A model generated the notes under the pieces. The model saw nothing but the letters and a program-made list of their open reading frames with translations, searched no databases and had not been told where the DNA came from. The translations under genes were made by a program, and so were the position numbers. A stretch of DNA of 51,858 bases from Paractinoplanes deccanensis (GTDB taxonomy: Bacteria; Actinomycetota; Actinomycetes; Mycobacteriales; Micromonosporaceae). The stretch is from assembly GCF_016862115.1 (NCBI RefSeq), contig NZ_BOMI01000023.1:1-51858 (forward strand), in the 5' to 3' direction. Below are positions 34,692 to 43,221 of this stretch, in pieces; position 1 is the stretch's first letter; each line of letters starts with the position of its first letter.

Positions 34692-35660
34692 TCAGGGAAT
34701 GAGCAGCACCCGCCCGAACGCGGCGCGGCTCTCGATGTAGCGGTGCGCCTCGGCGGCCTCGGCGAGCGGGAACTCCCGGTCGATCACGACCCGCAGCTCG
34801 CCGGCGGCGACCCGGCCGATCAGCCTCTCGATCAGGGCACGGGTACGGGCCGGGTCGTGCCCCATCTCGCCGCCGAAGTAGACGCCGTTGAGCGACGCGC
34901 TCTTGCCCATCAGCGGCCCGAGCCGCGGCGCGTACGGGTCGCGGCTGGCCATCCCGACCCAGCTGATCCGGCCGCGGTAGGCGAGCGCGTTGATGCTGCC
35001 CTCCAGCGTGCGCCCGCCGACCGAGTCGACGACCAGGTCGACGCCGCGGCCGCCGGTGATCTGCCGGACGCGCTCGACGACGTCCTCGTTCCTGTAGTTG
35101 ATCGCGTGGTCGAGGCCGTACTCGGCGAGCCGGGCGAGCTTGTCGTCGCTGGAGGCCGTGCCGATCACGGTGGCGCCGGCGGCCTTGGCCAGCTGGACGG
35201 CGGCGAGGCCGACCCCGCCGGCCGCGGCCTGGATCAGCGCCGTCTCGCCGGAGCGCAGCCGGCCGAACTCGAACAGGCAGTCGTCGGCGGTGCCGAACTC
35301 GACCGGGATGCCGGCCGCGACCCGCGCGTCCATGTCGTCCGGAACCACGTACACGTTGTGCTCCGGCACCGCGGCGAGCTCCGCGTGCGATCCGGCCATC
35401 ATGAACGCGACCGCGCGCTGCCCCGCGCGCACCGAGGTGACGCCCTCGCCGACCGCGGCGACCGTGCCCGCGGCCTGGTAGCCGCCGATGTGCGGCGCGG
35501 ACGGGATCGGGGTGGCCTGCCGGTGCAGCAGGTCGCCGCCCTGCACGCTGACCGCCTCGACGCGCAGCAGCACCTGGCCGGCCTGGGGCACCGGGTCCGG
35601 CACCTCCTCGTAGCGCAGGACCTCCGGTCCGCCGTTCTCGTAGTAGACAGCCGCTTTCAT
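34692..35660 (-). CDS. Zinc-independent quinone oxidoreductase (MDR superfamily)
   Basis: 322 residues. The GroES-like N-terminus MKAAVYYENGGPEVLRYEEVP is followed by a Rossmann NADPH site (ALIQAAAGGVGLAAVQLAKAAGATVIGTAS) and a C-terminus with FPLAEAAEAHRYIESR. No Cys/His zinc ligands are apparent, which fits the QOR/zeta-crystallin subgroup that reduces quinones or enones. It starts 17 bp after the upstream alkene reductase stop on the same strand, so the two form an operon opposite the TetR gene. Confidence 0.93.
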   Translation of the reverse strand: MKAAVYYENGGPEVLRYEEVPDPVPQAGQVLLRVEAVSVQGGDLLHRQATPIPSAPHIGGYQAAGTVAAVGEGVTSVRAGQRAVAFMMAGSHAELAAVPEHNVYVVPDDMDARVAAGIPVEFGTADDCLFEFGRLRSGETALIQAAAGGVGLAAVQLAKAAGATVIGTASSDDKLARLAEYGLDHAINYRNEDVVERVRQITGGRGVDLVVDSVGGRTLEGSINALAYRGRISWVGMASRDPYAPRLGPLMGKSASLNGVYFGGEMGHDPARTRALIERLIGRVAAGELRVVIDREFPLAEAAEAHRYIESRAAFGRVLLIP

Positions 35661-35677
35661 CGGTGCTCCCAGAAGGC

Positions 35678-36748
35678 TCAGAGGGTCGGGTAGTCGGTGT
35701 AGCCGCGGGCGCCGCCGACGTAGAAGGTGCTCGGGTCGGGGGTGTTCTCCTCCGCGTCCCGCTGCCACCGGGTGGCGAGGTCGGGGTTGGCGATGACGGC
35801 GCGGCCGACCGCGACCGCGTCGCCGACGTTCTGTTCGGCCAGCCGGATCGCCTCCTCGCGGGTGGTGGTCACGCCGAAGCCGGTGTTGACGATCGCCGGC
35901 GCCGCTGCCGCGTGCCGCAGCTTCTGCACCAGCTCGCCCGCCGGGTCGGCGTGCAGGATGTCGACGAAGGCGAGCCCGAGCGGCGCGATCTGCTCGGCCA
36001 GGGCCGTGTACGTCGCCGCGACATCGGCCGGGTCGGTCTCCAGCGCGCCCTGGATGTTGTGCTCGGGCGAGAGCCGGATGCCGGTGCGGTCGGCGCCGAT
36101 CGCCTCGGCGACCGCGGTGACGACCTCGACGGCGAGCCGGGCGCGGTGGGCCGGCGAGCCGCCGTACTCGTCGGTGCGGGTGTTCGCGGCGGGGGAGAGG
36201 AACTGGTGGATCAGGTAGCCGTTCGCGCCGTGGATCTCGACGCCGTCCATGCCCGCCGCGATGGCGTTGCGGGCGCCGGCGGCGAACTTCGCCACCACGG
36301 CGGCGATCTCGTCGCGGGTCAGCGCGTGCGGCACCGGAAGCTCGGCCTTGCCGCCCGGCACCCGGATCTCGCCGGGCGCGGCGATCGCGCTGGGCGCCAC
36401 GGCGTGCGTGGTGCCGCCGACCGCCGGGTGCGAGATGCGGCCGCCGTGCATGACCTGCATGACGATCGCGCCGCCGGCCGCGTGCACGGCGTCGGTGACC
36501 CGGCGCCAGCCGGCGACCTGCTCGGCGGTCTCGATGCCGGGCTGGCCGATCCAGGTGCGCCCCTCGCGCACCGGCCAGGTGCCCTCGGTCACGATCAGGC
36601 CCAGCGAGGCGCGCTGCCGGTAGTGCTCGACGAGCAGGTCGCCGGGGACGCCGTCCTCCTCACCCGCCCTGATCCGGGTCAGCGGCGCCATCACGAGCCG
36701 GTTGCGCAGGCGGATGGCGCCCAGGTCGAGAGGGGTGAACAGCTTCAC
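35678..36748 (-). CDS. Alkene reductase, old yellow enzyme family
   Basis: 356 residues from GTG 36748 with GAGGAA 6 nt upstream. OYE hallmarks: LFTPLDLGAIRLRNRLVMAPLTR, IVMQVMHGGRISH, GVEIHGANGYLIHQFLSPAANTRTDEYGGS in two parts, and VGRAVIANPDLATRW. FMN-dependent, it reduces activated C=C bonds and sometimes nitro compounds using NADPH. It is first in a two-gene unit with a quinone reductase and is divergent from a TetR repressor. The pair resembles stress- or electrophile-inducible detoxification modules such as NemRA (comparison by layout only). Confidence 0.95.
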   Translation of the reverse strand: MKLFTPLDLGAIRLRNRLVMAPLTRIRAGEEDGVPGDLLVEHYRQRASLGLIVTEGTWPVREGRTWIGQPGIETAEQVAGWRRVTDAVHAAGGAIVMQVMHGGRISHPAVGGTTHAVAPSAIAAPGEIRVPGGKAELPVPHALTRDEIAAVVAKFAAGARNAIAAGMDGVEIHGANGYLIHQFLSPAANTRTDEYGGSPAHRARLAVEVVTAVAEAIGADRTGIRLSPEHNIQGALETDPADVAATYTALAEQIAPLGLAFVDILHADPAGELVQKLRHAAAAPAIVNTGFGVTTTREEAIRLAEQNVGDAVAVGRAVIANPDLATRWQRDAEENTPDPSTFYVGGARGYTDYPTL

Positions 36749-36799
36749 GGTGGTTCCTCGTTGCTCGATGGCGGGGACTTAACGGACCGTAACCCACTT

Positions 36800-36814
36800 T
36801 GGTACTGAGTACCA
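36800..36814. promoter_or_regulatory. Putative TetR operator, 15-bp palindrome
   Basis: TGGTACTGAGTACCA is perfectly palindromic around the central G. It lies in the 92-bp gap between the divergent OYE and tetR genes, 26 bp before the tetR start and 51 bp before the OYE start. It is well placed to control both. Confidence 0.7.
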
Positions 36815-36840
36815 CTTTGAGACGGAGCTAAACTGCTGTC

Positions 36841-37449
36841 GTGAGTGACACACCGAGGCAGCGCGGCACCCTGCGCGACCGCACCCGCCGCGCCATGCGC
36901 GACGAGGTCAGCGCCGTCGCGACGCGGCTCTTCGCCGAGCAGGGCTGCGACAACACCACCGTCGAGCAGATCGCCGCCGAGGCCGGCCTGTCCCGCACCA
37001 CGTTCTTCCGCTACTTCGGCACCAAGGAGGACGTGGTCCTCACCTGGCTCGAGGACCTCGGCCCCGGCCTCGCCGCCGCCTTCGCCGCCCGCCCCGCCGG
37101 AGAGCACGCGTGGGTGTCGCTGCGCCGCGCCTTCGACGTGCTCCTCGAGATCAACGCGGACGCGCCCGAGCGCGCCCTGACCTTCCAGCGCATGCTCAAG
37201 GGCAACCCGACGATGATGGCCCGCTACCGCGACAAGCAGCAGAAATGGGAGGACCTGCTGGTCGCGGCCTGGAAACAGCCACGCGGCGCAGGCGATCCCG
37301 TGCCGCGTGCCCTCGTCGCGTCCGCGATCGCCTGCCTGAACGCCTCCTTCGAGGCCTGGGAGGCGTGCGACGGCACCGTCGCCCGCGAGGAACTGCTCGA
37401 CCGTGCCATGAACGCGCTCGCCGCTGTCGGGACCGCGACCGAGACGTGA
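36841..37449 (+). CDS. TetR-family transcriptional regulator
   Basis: 202 residues from GTG 36841. The N-terminal HTH is typical: RRAMRDEVSAVATRLFAEQGCDNTTVEQIA and AGLSRTTFFRYFGTKEDVVL. The C-terminal ligand domain is helical and includes ERALTFQRMLKGNPTMMARYRDKQQ. Divergent orientation and the shared palindrome indicate repression of the alkene reductase/quinone reductase operon and probably itself, relieved by an electrophile or quinone (inference). Confidence 0.93.
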   Translation: MSDTPRQRGTLRDRTRRAMRDEVSAVATRLFAEQGCDNTTVEQIAAEAGLSRTTFFRYFGTKEDVVLTWLEDLGPGLAAAFAARPAGEHAWVSLRRAFDVLLEINADAPERALTFQRMLKGNPTMMARYRDKQQKWEDLLVAAWKQPRGAGDPVPRALVASAIACLNASFEAWEACDGTVAREELLDRAMNALAAVGTATET

Positions 37450-37524
37450 GTCGATCGCCACGCGGCGTCACGATGGCGGTGCCGGGCGGCCCGGGGGTGG
37501 CCGCCGGCCGAGGAGATGATCGAG

Positions 37525-37983
37525 ATGGCGCTTCAGCCGTGGCCGCTGGTTCGGCAGGGCGACAAGGGGCACCCGGTGCCGAGCCTGCAATATCACCTGC
37601 GGGCGCGCGGGCACACCGTCACCGTGGACGCTGACTTCGGCCCCAAGACCGACGCGGCCGTACGGGCGTTCCAGAAGTCCAAGAAGCTCGCCGTCGACGG
37701 CATCGTCGGCCCGCTGACCTGGAAGGCCCTCGTGGTCACGGTCCGCCTCGGCGACCGCGGCGACGCCGTGCGCGCCGTGCAGGACGAGTTCCAGTACCGC
37801 AACCAGTCCGGCGACCCGGGCAACGCCCCGGCCGTCGACGGCATCTTCGGCCCGATCACCGAGACCGCCGTGCTCGACTGGCAGCAGTTCCTCCACGACA
37901 ACGACGAGCCCGCCATGGCCGTCGACGGCATCGTGGGCCCGATGACCTGGCAGTCGCTGATCAGCGGCATGTACGCGGGCTGA
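37525..37983 (+). CDS. Protein of two peptidoglycan-binding (PG_binding_1) domains
   Basis: 152 residues from ATG 37525, which has AGGAG 9 nt upstream; ATG 37516 abuts that Shine-Dalgarno sequence. There are two tandem PG_binding_1 units. The first is seen as LQYHLRARGH, FGPKTDAAVRAFQKSKKL and VDGIVGPLTWKAL. The second has a longer loop, FGPITETAVLDWQQFL and VDGIVGPMTWQSL. There is no catalytic domain and no obvious signal peptide, so it either travels by a non-classical route or acts on internalised muropeptides. Alternatively it is the binding half of a split autolysin. It converges with the ArsR gene. Confidence 0.88.
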   Translation: MALQPWPLVRQGDKGHPVPSLQYHLRARGHTVTVDADFGPKTDAAVRAFQKSKKLAVDGIVGPLTWKALVVTVRLGDRGDAVRAVQDEFQYRNQSGDPGNAPAVDGIFGPITETAVLDWQQFLHDNDEPAMAVDGIVGPMTWQSLISGMYAG

Positions 37984-37987
37984 GCGG

Positions 37988-38536
37988 TCACTGCCGCGAG
38001 GTCAGCGCCTCGCCCAGCACGCTGCGGGAGTGCCGGACCGCGGCGCCGGCCCGGGTGCTGTCGACCAGGCCGGCGCCGCGCAGGACGGCGAGGTGGTGCG
38101 AGGCGGTCGAGACGGCCAGGCCGCACAGGGCGGCGGTCTCCGAGGTGGAGCGCGGCCCGTCCAGGCACAGCAGGACCCGCGCCCGGCCCTCGCCCAGCAG
38201 GGCGGTCAGGGCCGCGGCGGCCGTCGTGCCGTCGCCGGTCCAGGTCTCGGTGACGCCGTGCGCCGGATAGAACAGCGTCGGCTGGGCGCCGCGCTCGGTG
38301 ATGACGGCGCATCGCGGGGTGGACATGACCGACGGGACGAGGGTGAGGCCGCTGCCCTCGCAGTCGATGACGGCGCCGTAGTGCAGCACGCGCACGTGCA
38401 CCTCGTCGCCGGCCCAGGTGACGTGGCCGGGCGAGACCGCGAAGGTGATCTGGGACAGGTCCGCCGTGCCCAGCCGGAAGCGCACCACCTTTCGATCCAC
38501 GTCGAAAGGCCAGGCCGTGGTCGCCGCGCCGAGCAT
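37988..38536 (-). CDS. ArsR/DUF5937-type regulator with apparent internal deletion
   Basis: 182 residues from ATG 38536. The start resembles the beginning of DUF5937 regulators (VVRFRLGTADLSQITFAVSP). It then jumps straight to what is normally the end of that domain (VTWAGDEVHVRVLHYG, GSGLTLVPSVMSTPRCAVIT, QPTLFYPAHGV). The C-terminal ArsR-type HTH is intact (RARVLLCLDGPRSTSETAALCGL, STASHHLAVLRGAGLVDSTRAG). Relatives I know are about 300-340 residues, so some 140-150 residues seem missing in frame after FAVSP. DNA binding is probably kept and sensing probably altered. It is divergent from the DUF4287 gene, 30 bp apart. Confidence 0.82.
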   Translation of the reverse strand: MLGAATTAWPFDVDRKVVRFRLGTADLSQITFAVSPGHVTWAGDEVHVRVLHYGAVIDCEGSGLTLVPSVMSTPRCAVITERGAQPTLFYPAHGVTETWTGDGTTAAAALTALLGEGRARVLLCLDGPRSTSETAALCGLAVSTASHHLAVLRGAGLVDSTRAGAAVRHSRSVLGEALTSRQ

Positions 38537-38566
38537 CGTAGGGGCACCACGACGGAGGAGATCACG

Positions 38567-38860
38567 ATGTCTTTCCAGGCGTACCTCGACACCATCGAGA
38601 CCAAGACCGGCCTGACGCCCCGGCAGCTCGTCGACCGGGCCGGCGAGCGCGGCCTCGACCAGCCCGGCGTGAAGGCGGGCGAGATCATCGCCTGGCTCAA
38701 GGACGACTACGGGCTGGGCCGCGGGCACGCGATGGCGCTCGTGCACGTCATCAAGAACGGGCCGAAGATCGACGCCAAGCACGTCGGCGCCACCGGCAGC
38801 CACCGCGACGCGTCCGACACGCTCTGGCTCGACGGCAAGGGCAGCAATCCGCAGGGCTGA
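38567..38860 (+). CDS. DUF4287 domain protein
   Basis: 97 residues from ATG 38567 with GGAGGAG 6 nt upstream. The DUF4287 pattern is clear: SFQAYLDTIETKTGLTPRQL, AGEIIAWLKDDYGLGRGHAMALVHVI. This small helical domain often occurs alone or with DUF5655 and has no assigned function. Only 30 bp separate it from the divergent, internally deleted ArsR gene, so the two share a promoter region and that regulator probably controls it. Confidence 0.93.
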   Translation: MSFQAYLDTIETKTGLTPRQLVDRAGERGLDQPGVKAGEIIAWLKDDYGLGRGHAMALVHVIKNGPKIDAKHVGATGSHRDASDTLWLDGKGSNPQG

Positions 38861-38915
38861 CCGGGCCGTCCTCGATCCGACTGATCGGCGAGCCGCCGGC
38901 TGCGACGATCCGCTG

Positions 38916-39647
38916 ATGCCGAGAACCGAGGGGATCCGGGTCGGCGACCGCGACGGCATCGCGGTCGTGCGGCTCGAACGCGGCAAGGTCAACGCGCTCG
39001 ACCTCGACCTGCTGCACGGCATCGCCGAGGTCTTCGCCGGCCTCGACCGCGGTGACGCGCGCGCCGTCGTGCTGACCGGCGCCGGCCGGGCGTTCTCGGC
39101 CGGCGTCGACCTGTGGCGGATCCTCGACGGCGGCGCCGCTTACGTCCGCGAGTTCCTGCCGGCGCTCGACGCCGCGTTCCTCGCCGTGTTCACGCTCGGC
39201 AAGCCGGCCGTGGCCGCCGTCAACGGGCACGCCCTCGCCGGCGGCGCGATCCTGGCGGCGGCCTGCGACCAGCGGGTCATGGCCGCCGGCACGATCGGCG
39301 TGACCGAGCTGCTGGTCGGCGTGCCGTTCCCGCCCAGCGCGCTGGAGATCCTCGGCCACGCCCTGGGCGGCCGGGCCGCGCGCCGGGCGGTGCTCACCGG
39401 CGCGGCGCTCACGCCCGAGGAGGCGCTGGCCGCCGGCCACATCGACGAGATCGGCTCGCTGGACGCCGCCCTGGCCCGGGCCGCGACGCTGGCCGAGATC
39501 CCGCCCGACACCTACCGGCTGACCAAGGCGCAGCTGCGGAGCTCCGTGCGCGGCGCGCCGGACCCTCGGGTGACCGAGATCTGGATCCGGGCCGTCGAGG
39601 ACGGCCGGATCGAGCGTCACATGAGCCGGGCGGTCAGGCGGACGTGA
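38916..39647 (+). CDS. Enoyl-CoA hydratase/isomerase family protein
   Basis: 243 residues. Crotonase-fold motifs: KVNALDLDLLHGIAEVF, RAVVLTGAGRAFSAGVDLWRIL, KPAVAAVNGHALAGGAILAAACD and GTIGVTELLVGVPFPPSALEIL. The oxyanion-hole segments (SAGVDL and ALAGGA) are present, and Glu in VTELLVG is the likely acid/base. It probably acts in fatty-acid or branched acyl-CoA metabolism. The 3' end overlaps the convergent desaturase gene by 14 bp. Confidence 0.92.
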   Translation: MPRTEGIRVGDRDGIAVVRLERGKVNALDLDLLHGIAEVFAGLDRGDARAVVLTGAGRAFSAGVDLWRILDGGAAYVREFLPALDAAFLAVFTLGKPAVAAVNGHALAGGAILAAACDQRVMAAGTIGVTELLVGVPFPPSALEILGHALGGRAARRAVLTGAALTPEEALAAGHIDEIGSLDAALARAATLAEIPPDTYRLTKAQLRSSVRGAPDPRVTEIWIRAVEDGRIERHMSRAVRRT

Positions 39648-40827
39648 CCGGGGCCTGGGCCCGGCGCCAGCGGGTCGCGGGGACCTTGGCCGTGGGAGCC
39701 GCCGCCGGGGCCTCGGCGGGCTCGGCGGCCGCGGGCACGGGCTTGTTGGGCAGCGAGAGCCGGATCACCTTCCACCACGCGGACGCGACCTGCTTGGGCA
39801 GCGGACCGCTGGTGTAGCTCAGCCCGTACCGCTGGAACAGGTCCTTGATCTTGGGGGCGATCTCGGCGTAGCGGTTGCTGGGCATGTCCGGGAACAGGTG
39901 GTGCTCGATCTGGTGCGACAGGTTGCCGGTCATGATGTGCATGGCCTTGCTGCCGCTGATGTTGGCCGAGCCGAGCATCTGGCGCAGGTACCACTCGCCG
40001 CGCGTCTCGCCGTCGATGGACGTCTTCTCGAAGGTCTCGACGCCGCTGGGGAAGTGGCCGCACATGATGACCGAGTGGCTCCACAGGTTGCGGACCAGGT
40101 TGGCCGTGGCGTTGGCCGCGATCGTGTGCAGGAACGACGGGCCGGACAGCGCCGGGTGCACGACGTAGTCCTTCAGCACCTGCTTGCCGATCTTCTTGCG
40201 GACCGCCTTGAGCGCGGCGCGGAACTTCGGGTCGCGGCGGCGCTCCTTGGTGGCCATGTTCTTGCCGAGCTCGAGGTCGTACGCGGCGATGCCGTACTCG
40301 AAGAAGCACGCGTTGATGAAGTTCCAGAGCGGCTGGCCCAGGTGCATCGGGTGCCAGGGCTGCTGCTCGTCGACGCGCATGATGCCGTACCCGAGGTCGT
40401 TGTCCTTGCCGACCACGTTCGTGTACGTGTGGTGCAGCTCGTTGTGCGAGTGCTTCCACTGCTCGGCGGGGGAGGCGTGGTCCCACTCCCACTTCGTCGA
40501 GTGGATCTTAGGGTCGCGCATCCAGTCCCACTGGCCGTGCAGGATGTTGTGCCCGATCTCCATGTTCTCGAGGATCTTGGCGACCGACAGCGCGGCGGTG
40601 CCGACCAGCCACGCCGGCGGGAAGAGGGAGAACAGCAGGATCCCGCGGCTGCCGAGCTCCAGCCCGCGCTGCCAGGCGATCACCCGGCGGATGTACGCGG
40701 CGTCGCGCTCGCCCCGGCTGCCCATGACCTCGTCGCGGATGGCGTCGAGCTCGATGCCGATCCGCTCGATGTCCTCGGGGGTGAGGTGGGCGATCGGGTT
40801 GGATTCCTTGCGCTGGATCGTGGTCAT
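39634..40827 (-). CDS. desA3: Acyl-CoA (stearoyl) desaturase, DesA3-like
   Basis: 397 residues. The membrane fatty-acid desaturase His boxes are complete: H93-x3-H97 (IGHNILHGQWDW), H128-x3-HH (HSHNELHHTYTN) and a third in LSHQIEHHLFPD. The sequence parallels mycobacterial DesA3 over its length (AHLTPEDIERIGIELDAIR, SRGERDAAYIRR, ENMEIGHNILHGQWDWM, YLRQMLGSANISG). It introduces a cis double bond, typically delta-9, using O2 and electrons from the reductase encoded 21 bp upstream on the same strand. The C-terminal tail is Ala/Pro-rich. The pair sits beside a divergent PucR-type regulator. Confidence 0.95.
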   Translation of the reverse strand: MTTIQRKESNPIAHLTPEDIERIGIELDAIRDEVMGSRGERDAAYIRRVIAWQRGLELGSRGILLFSLFPPAWLVGTAALSVAKILENMEIGHNILHGQWDWMRDPKIHSTKWEWDHASPAEQWKHSHNELHHTYTNVVGKDNDLGYGIMRVDEQQPWHPMHLGQPLWNFINACFFEYGIAAYDLELGKNMATKERRRDPKFRAALKAVRKKIGKQVLKDYVVHPALSGPSFLHTIAANATANLVRNLWSHSVIMCGHFPSGVETFEKTSIDGETRGEWYLRQMLGSANISGSKAMHIMTGNLSHQIEHHLFPDMPSNRYAEIAPKIKDLFQRYGLSYTSGPLPKQVASAWWKVIRLSLPNKPVPAAAEPAEAPAAAPTAKVPATRWRRAQAPVTSA

Positions 40828-40848
40828 GCAGGTCCTCTTCCGGGTGCT

Positions 40849-41910
40849 TCAGAGTTCGATGGTGCAGGGGCCGGCGGCGGCCGAGACACAGGTCTGTACG
40901 GGGATGCTGTCGCCGGGCTCGGCGACGGTGAGCTGACCGTCGCGCAGGTCGCGCACGGCGCCCTCACGCAGCGGGACGACGCAGCTGAAGCAGATGCCCA
41001 TCCGGCAGCCGGAGGGCATGAGCACGCCGGCCGCCTCGCCGGAGTCGAGCAGCGGCTCGGAGCCGTCGGTCTCGACGACCGTGCCGGACTGGGCGAAGGT
41101 GACGGTGCCGCCGCCGGAGCCGCTGATCAGCGTGGGCCGGAAGCGCTCGGTGCGCAGCAGCTGCTCGTGGCCGGCGTCGGCCCAGTGGGTCTCCAGGTCG
41201 TCGAGCATGTCGTTGGGCCCGCAGGCCCAGGCCTGGCGCTCGAAGAGATCGGGCACCAGCTCGTCCAGGTCGGCCGGCTTGATCCGCCCGTCGGCGCGGG
41301 TGTGCCGCTCGATCAGCCGGATCCGGCCGCGCTCGGCCAGGGCGCGCAGCTCGGCGCCGAAGACGACCGCCTCGCGGGTGCCCGCCGAGTGGACGACGAC
41401 GACGTCGGGCAGCTCGTGCAGCGCGCTGCGGAGCATGCCCATCACCGGGGTGATGCCGCTGCCCGCGGTGACGAACAGGGCCTTCGCCGGGCGGGGATCG
41501 CCGAGCGTGAACTCGCCGGTGGGCGGGTCGAGGTGCAGGATCATCCCGCGCTTGGCGTGGCGCACGAGGTGGGTGCTGACGACGCCGTCCGGCACGGCGT
41601 TCACGGTGATCGAGATGCGGCCGTCGCGGCGCCGGGGCGAGCTGGTGATCGAGTACGACCGCCAGAGCCGGACGCCGTCGACGTCCACGCCGACCCGGAC
41701 GTACTGCCCGGGCTCGTGCCACGCCCAGCCGCGGCCGGGCCGCAGGAGCAGGGAGACACTGTTGGCCGTCTCGGGACGGACGGCGTCGATCTTGGCGCGC
41801 AGGACGCGGGGATTGCGCAGCGGGGCGATCACGTCGAGGTAGTCGGCCGGCACCACCGGCGTCGTGATCAGCTCCACGACGCGCCAGGCGCCGGTTCGCA
41901 TGTTGTGCAT
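40849..41910 (-). CDS. NAD(P)H flavin/2Fe-2S reductase partner of the desaturase
   Basis: 353 residues from ATG 41910 (Met4 is an alternative; no strong ribosome site upstream). The FAD-binding domain has RSYSITSSP, the nucleotide-binding domain has FVTAGSGITPVMGML and WACGPNDML, and the C-terminal plant-type ferredoxin has C-x4-C-x2-C (GCRMGICFSCV) with the last ligand in QTCVSAA. This is the layout of the mycobacterial Rv3230c reductase that supplies electrons to DesA3. It is first in a two-gene operon with the desaturase. Confidence 0.94.
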   Translation of the reverse strand: MHNMRTGAWRVVELITTPVVPADYLDVIAPLRNPRVLRAKIDAVRPETANSVSLLLRPGRGWAWHEPGQYVRVGVDVDGVRLWRSYSITSSPRRRDGRISITVNAVPDGVVSTHLVRHAKRGMILHLDPPTGEFTLGDPRPAKALFVTAGSGITPVMGMLRSALHELPDVVVVHSAGTREAVVFGAELRALAERGRIRLIERHTRADGRIKPADLDELVPDLFERQAWACGPNDMLDDLETHWADAGHEQLLRTERFRPTLISGSGGGTVTFAQSGTVVETDGSEPLLDSGEAAGVLMPSGCRMGICFSCVVPLREGAVRDLRDGQLTVAEPGDSIPVQTCVSAAAGPCTIEL

Positions 41911-42018
41911 TACAGCCACGTAACAAGCTTGCTGCGTCCCGGAGGTAGATTCCTGACCGCAAGAAGTGAACTCGGCCGTGTTTTTTGTTCGCGGAAGACA
42001 AGACGAGGCGATTAAACG

Positions 42019-43185
42019 ATGAGTGACGCTCTTCCAGATGTCAGAGCTTTCCGGCTGACGCCCGAGGTGGTCGCGCCGCTGAAGCAGCGCCTGCCCCACG
42101 TCGCCACGCAGACCATCGATGCGATCATGACCGACGTTCCGGCGTACGCCGAGCCGTTCGCCGGTGACCTCGGTCCCAAGATCGAGCGGGCCGTCCGGGC
42201 CGCGCTCGGCACCTTCCTCGAGCTGGTCTCGCGCGCCTACGCGCCCGAGCCGCAGTCACCGCTGGCGCCGGCGCTCGAGGGGGCGTACGCGCTGGGCCGC
42301 GGCGAGGCCCGCAACGGCCGCAGCCTCGAATCGCTGCTCGCCGCCTACCGGGTCGGCGCCCGCGTGGCCTGGCACGAGCTGGCCGCCATCAGCGTCGAGG
42401 CCGGCCAGCCGGCCGCCACCGTCGCCCACTTCGCCGAGCTCGTCTTCGCCTACATCGACGAGCTGTCCGCCGCCAGCGTGGCCGGCCACGCCGACGAGCT
42501 GGCCTCCTCCGGCCGCGCCCGCATCCGCCACCTGGAACAGCTCACCCAGGCGCTGCTCGCCGGCGAGCCCGAGCACGTCGTGGCCGCGGCCGCCCAGCAG
42601 GCCGACTGGTCGCCGCCGCGCACGCTGACCGCCGTCCTCGTGCCCGAGCACGCGGCCCGCACGGTCGTCGACCTGCTCGACCGCCGCACGCTTCAGCTCG
42701 GCGAGGTGCTGCTCGTGCCCGACGTGGACGGCAGCTCCCGCGCCGCGCTGCTGGGCCTGCTCCGCGGCCAGAGCGCGGTGGCCGGTCCCGCACGGCCGTG
42801 GTTGCGCGTCAAGGAGTCGTACGATCGCGCGCTGCGCACCTCGCAGCTGCCCACCCTGCCCGCCACCCCCGGCGTCGTCGACACCGAGGACCACCTCGCC
42901 GAGCTGGTGCTGACCGCCGACCCGCAGGCGCTGGCCGACCTGCGCGCCAAGGTGCTGGCGCCGCTGTCCGCCGCCCCCACGGCCGCCGCCGCCAAGCTGG
43001 CCGAGACCCTGCGCAGCTGGCTGCGCCACCAGGGCCGCCGCGACGAGGTGGCGGCCGAGCTGTTCATCCACCCCCAGACGGTGCGCTACCGCATGACCCA
43101 GCTCCGCGAGGTCTACGGCGACCGCCTGCGCGACCCGGACTGGACCTCGTCCTTGGTCATCGCGCTCACCACACCGGGCTTCTGA
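42019..43185 (+). CDS. PucR/CdaR-type helix-turn-helix regulator
   Basis: 388 residues. The N-terminal helical sensor region includes IMTDVPAYAEPFAGDLGPKIERAV and NGRSLESLLAAYRVGARVAWHEL. The C-terminal PucR HTH is clear (LAETLRSWLRHQGRRDEVAAELFIHPQTVRYRMTQLREV read across 43006-43120). It is divergent from the desaturase/reductase operon with a 108-bp gap that includes the palindrome CAAGCTTG (41924-41931). The neighbourhood suggests control of membrane-lipid desaturation. Confidence 0.92.
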   Translation: MSDALPDVRAFRLTPEVVAPLKQRLPHVATQTIDAIMTDVPAYAEPFAGDLGPKIERAVRAALGTFLELVSRAYAPEPQSPLAPALEGAYALGRGEARNGRSLESLLAAYRVGARVAWHELAAISVEAGQPAATVAHFAELVFAYIDELSAASVAGHADELASSGRARIRHLEQLTQALLAGEPEHVVAAAAQQADWSPPRTLTAVLVPEHAARTVVDLLDRRTLQLGEVLLVPDVDGSSRAALLGLLRGQSAVAGPARPWLRVKESYDRALRTSQLPTLPATPGVVDTEDHLAELVLTADPQALADLRAKVLAPLSAAPTAAAAKLAETLRSWLRHQGRRDEVAAELFIHPQTVRYRMTQLREVYGDRLRDPDWTSSLVIALTTPGF

Positions 43186-43221
43186 ACTCAACATCAGGGG
43201 CGGGACAGACGTCTTGGGGGC

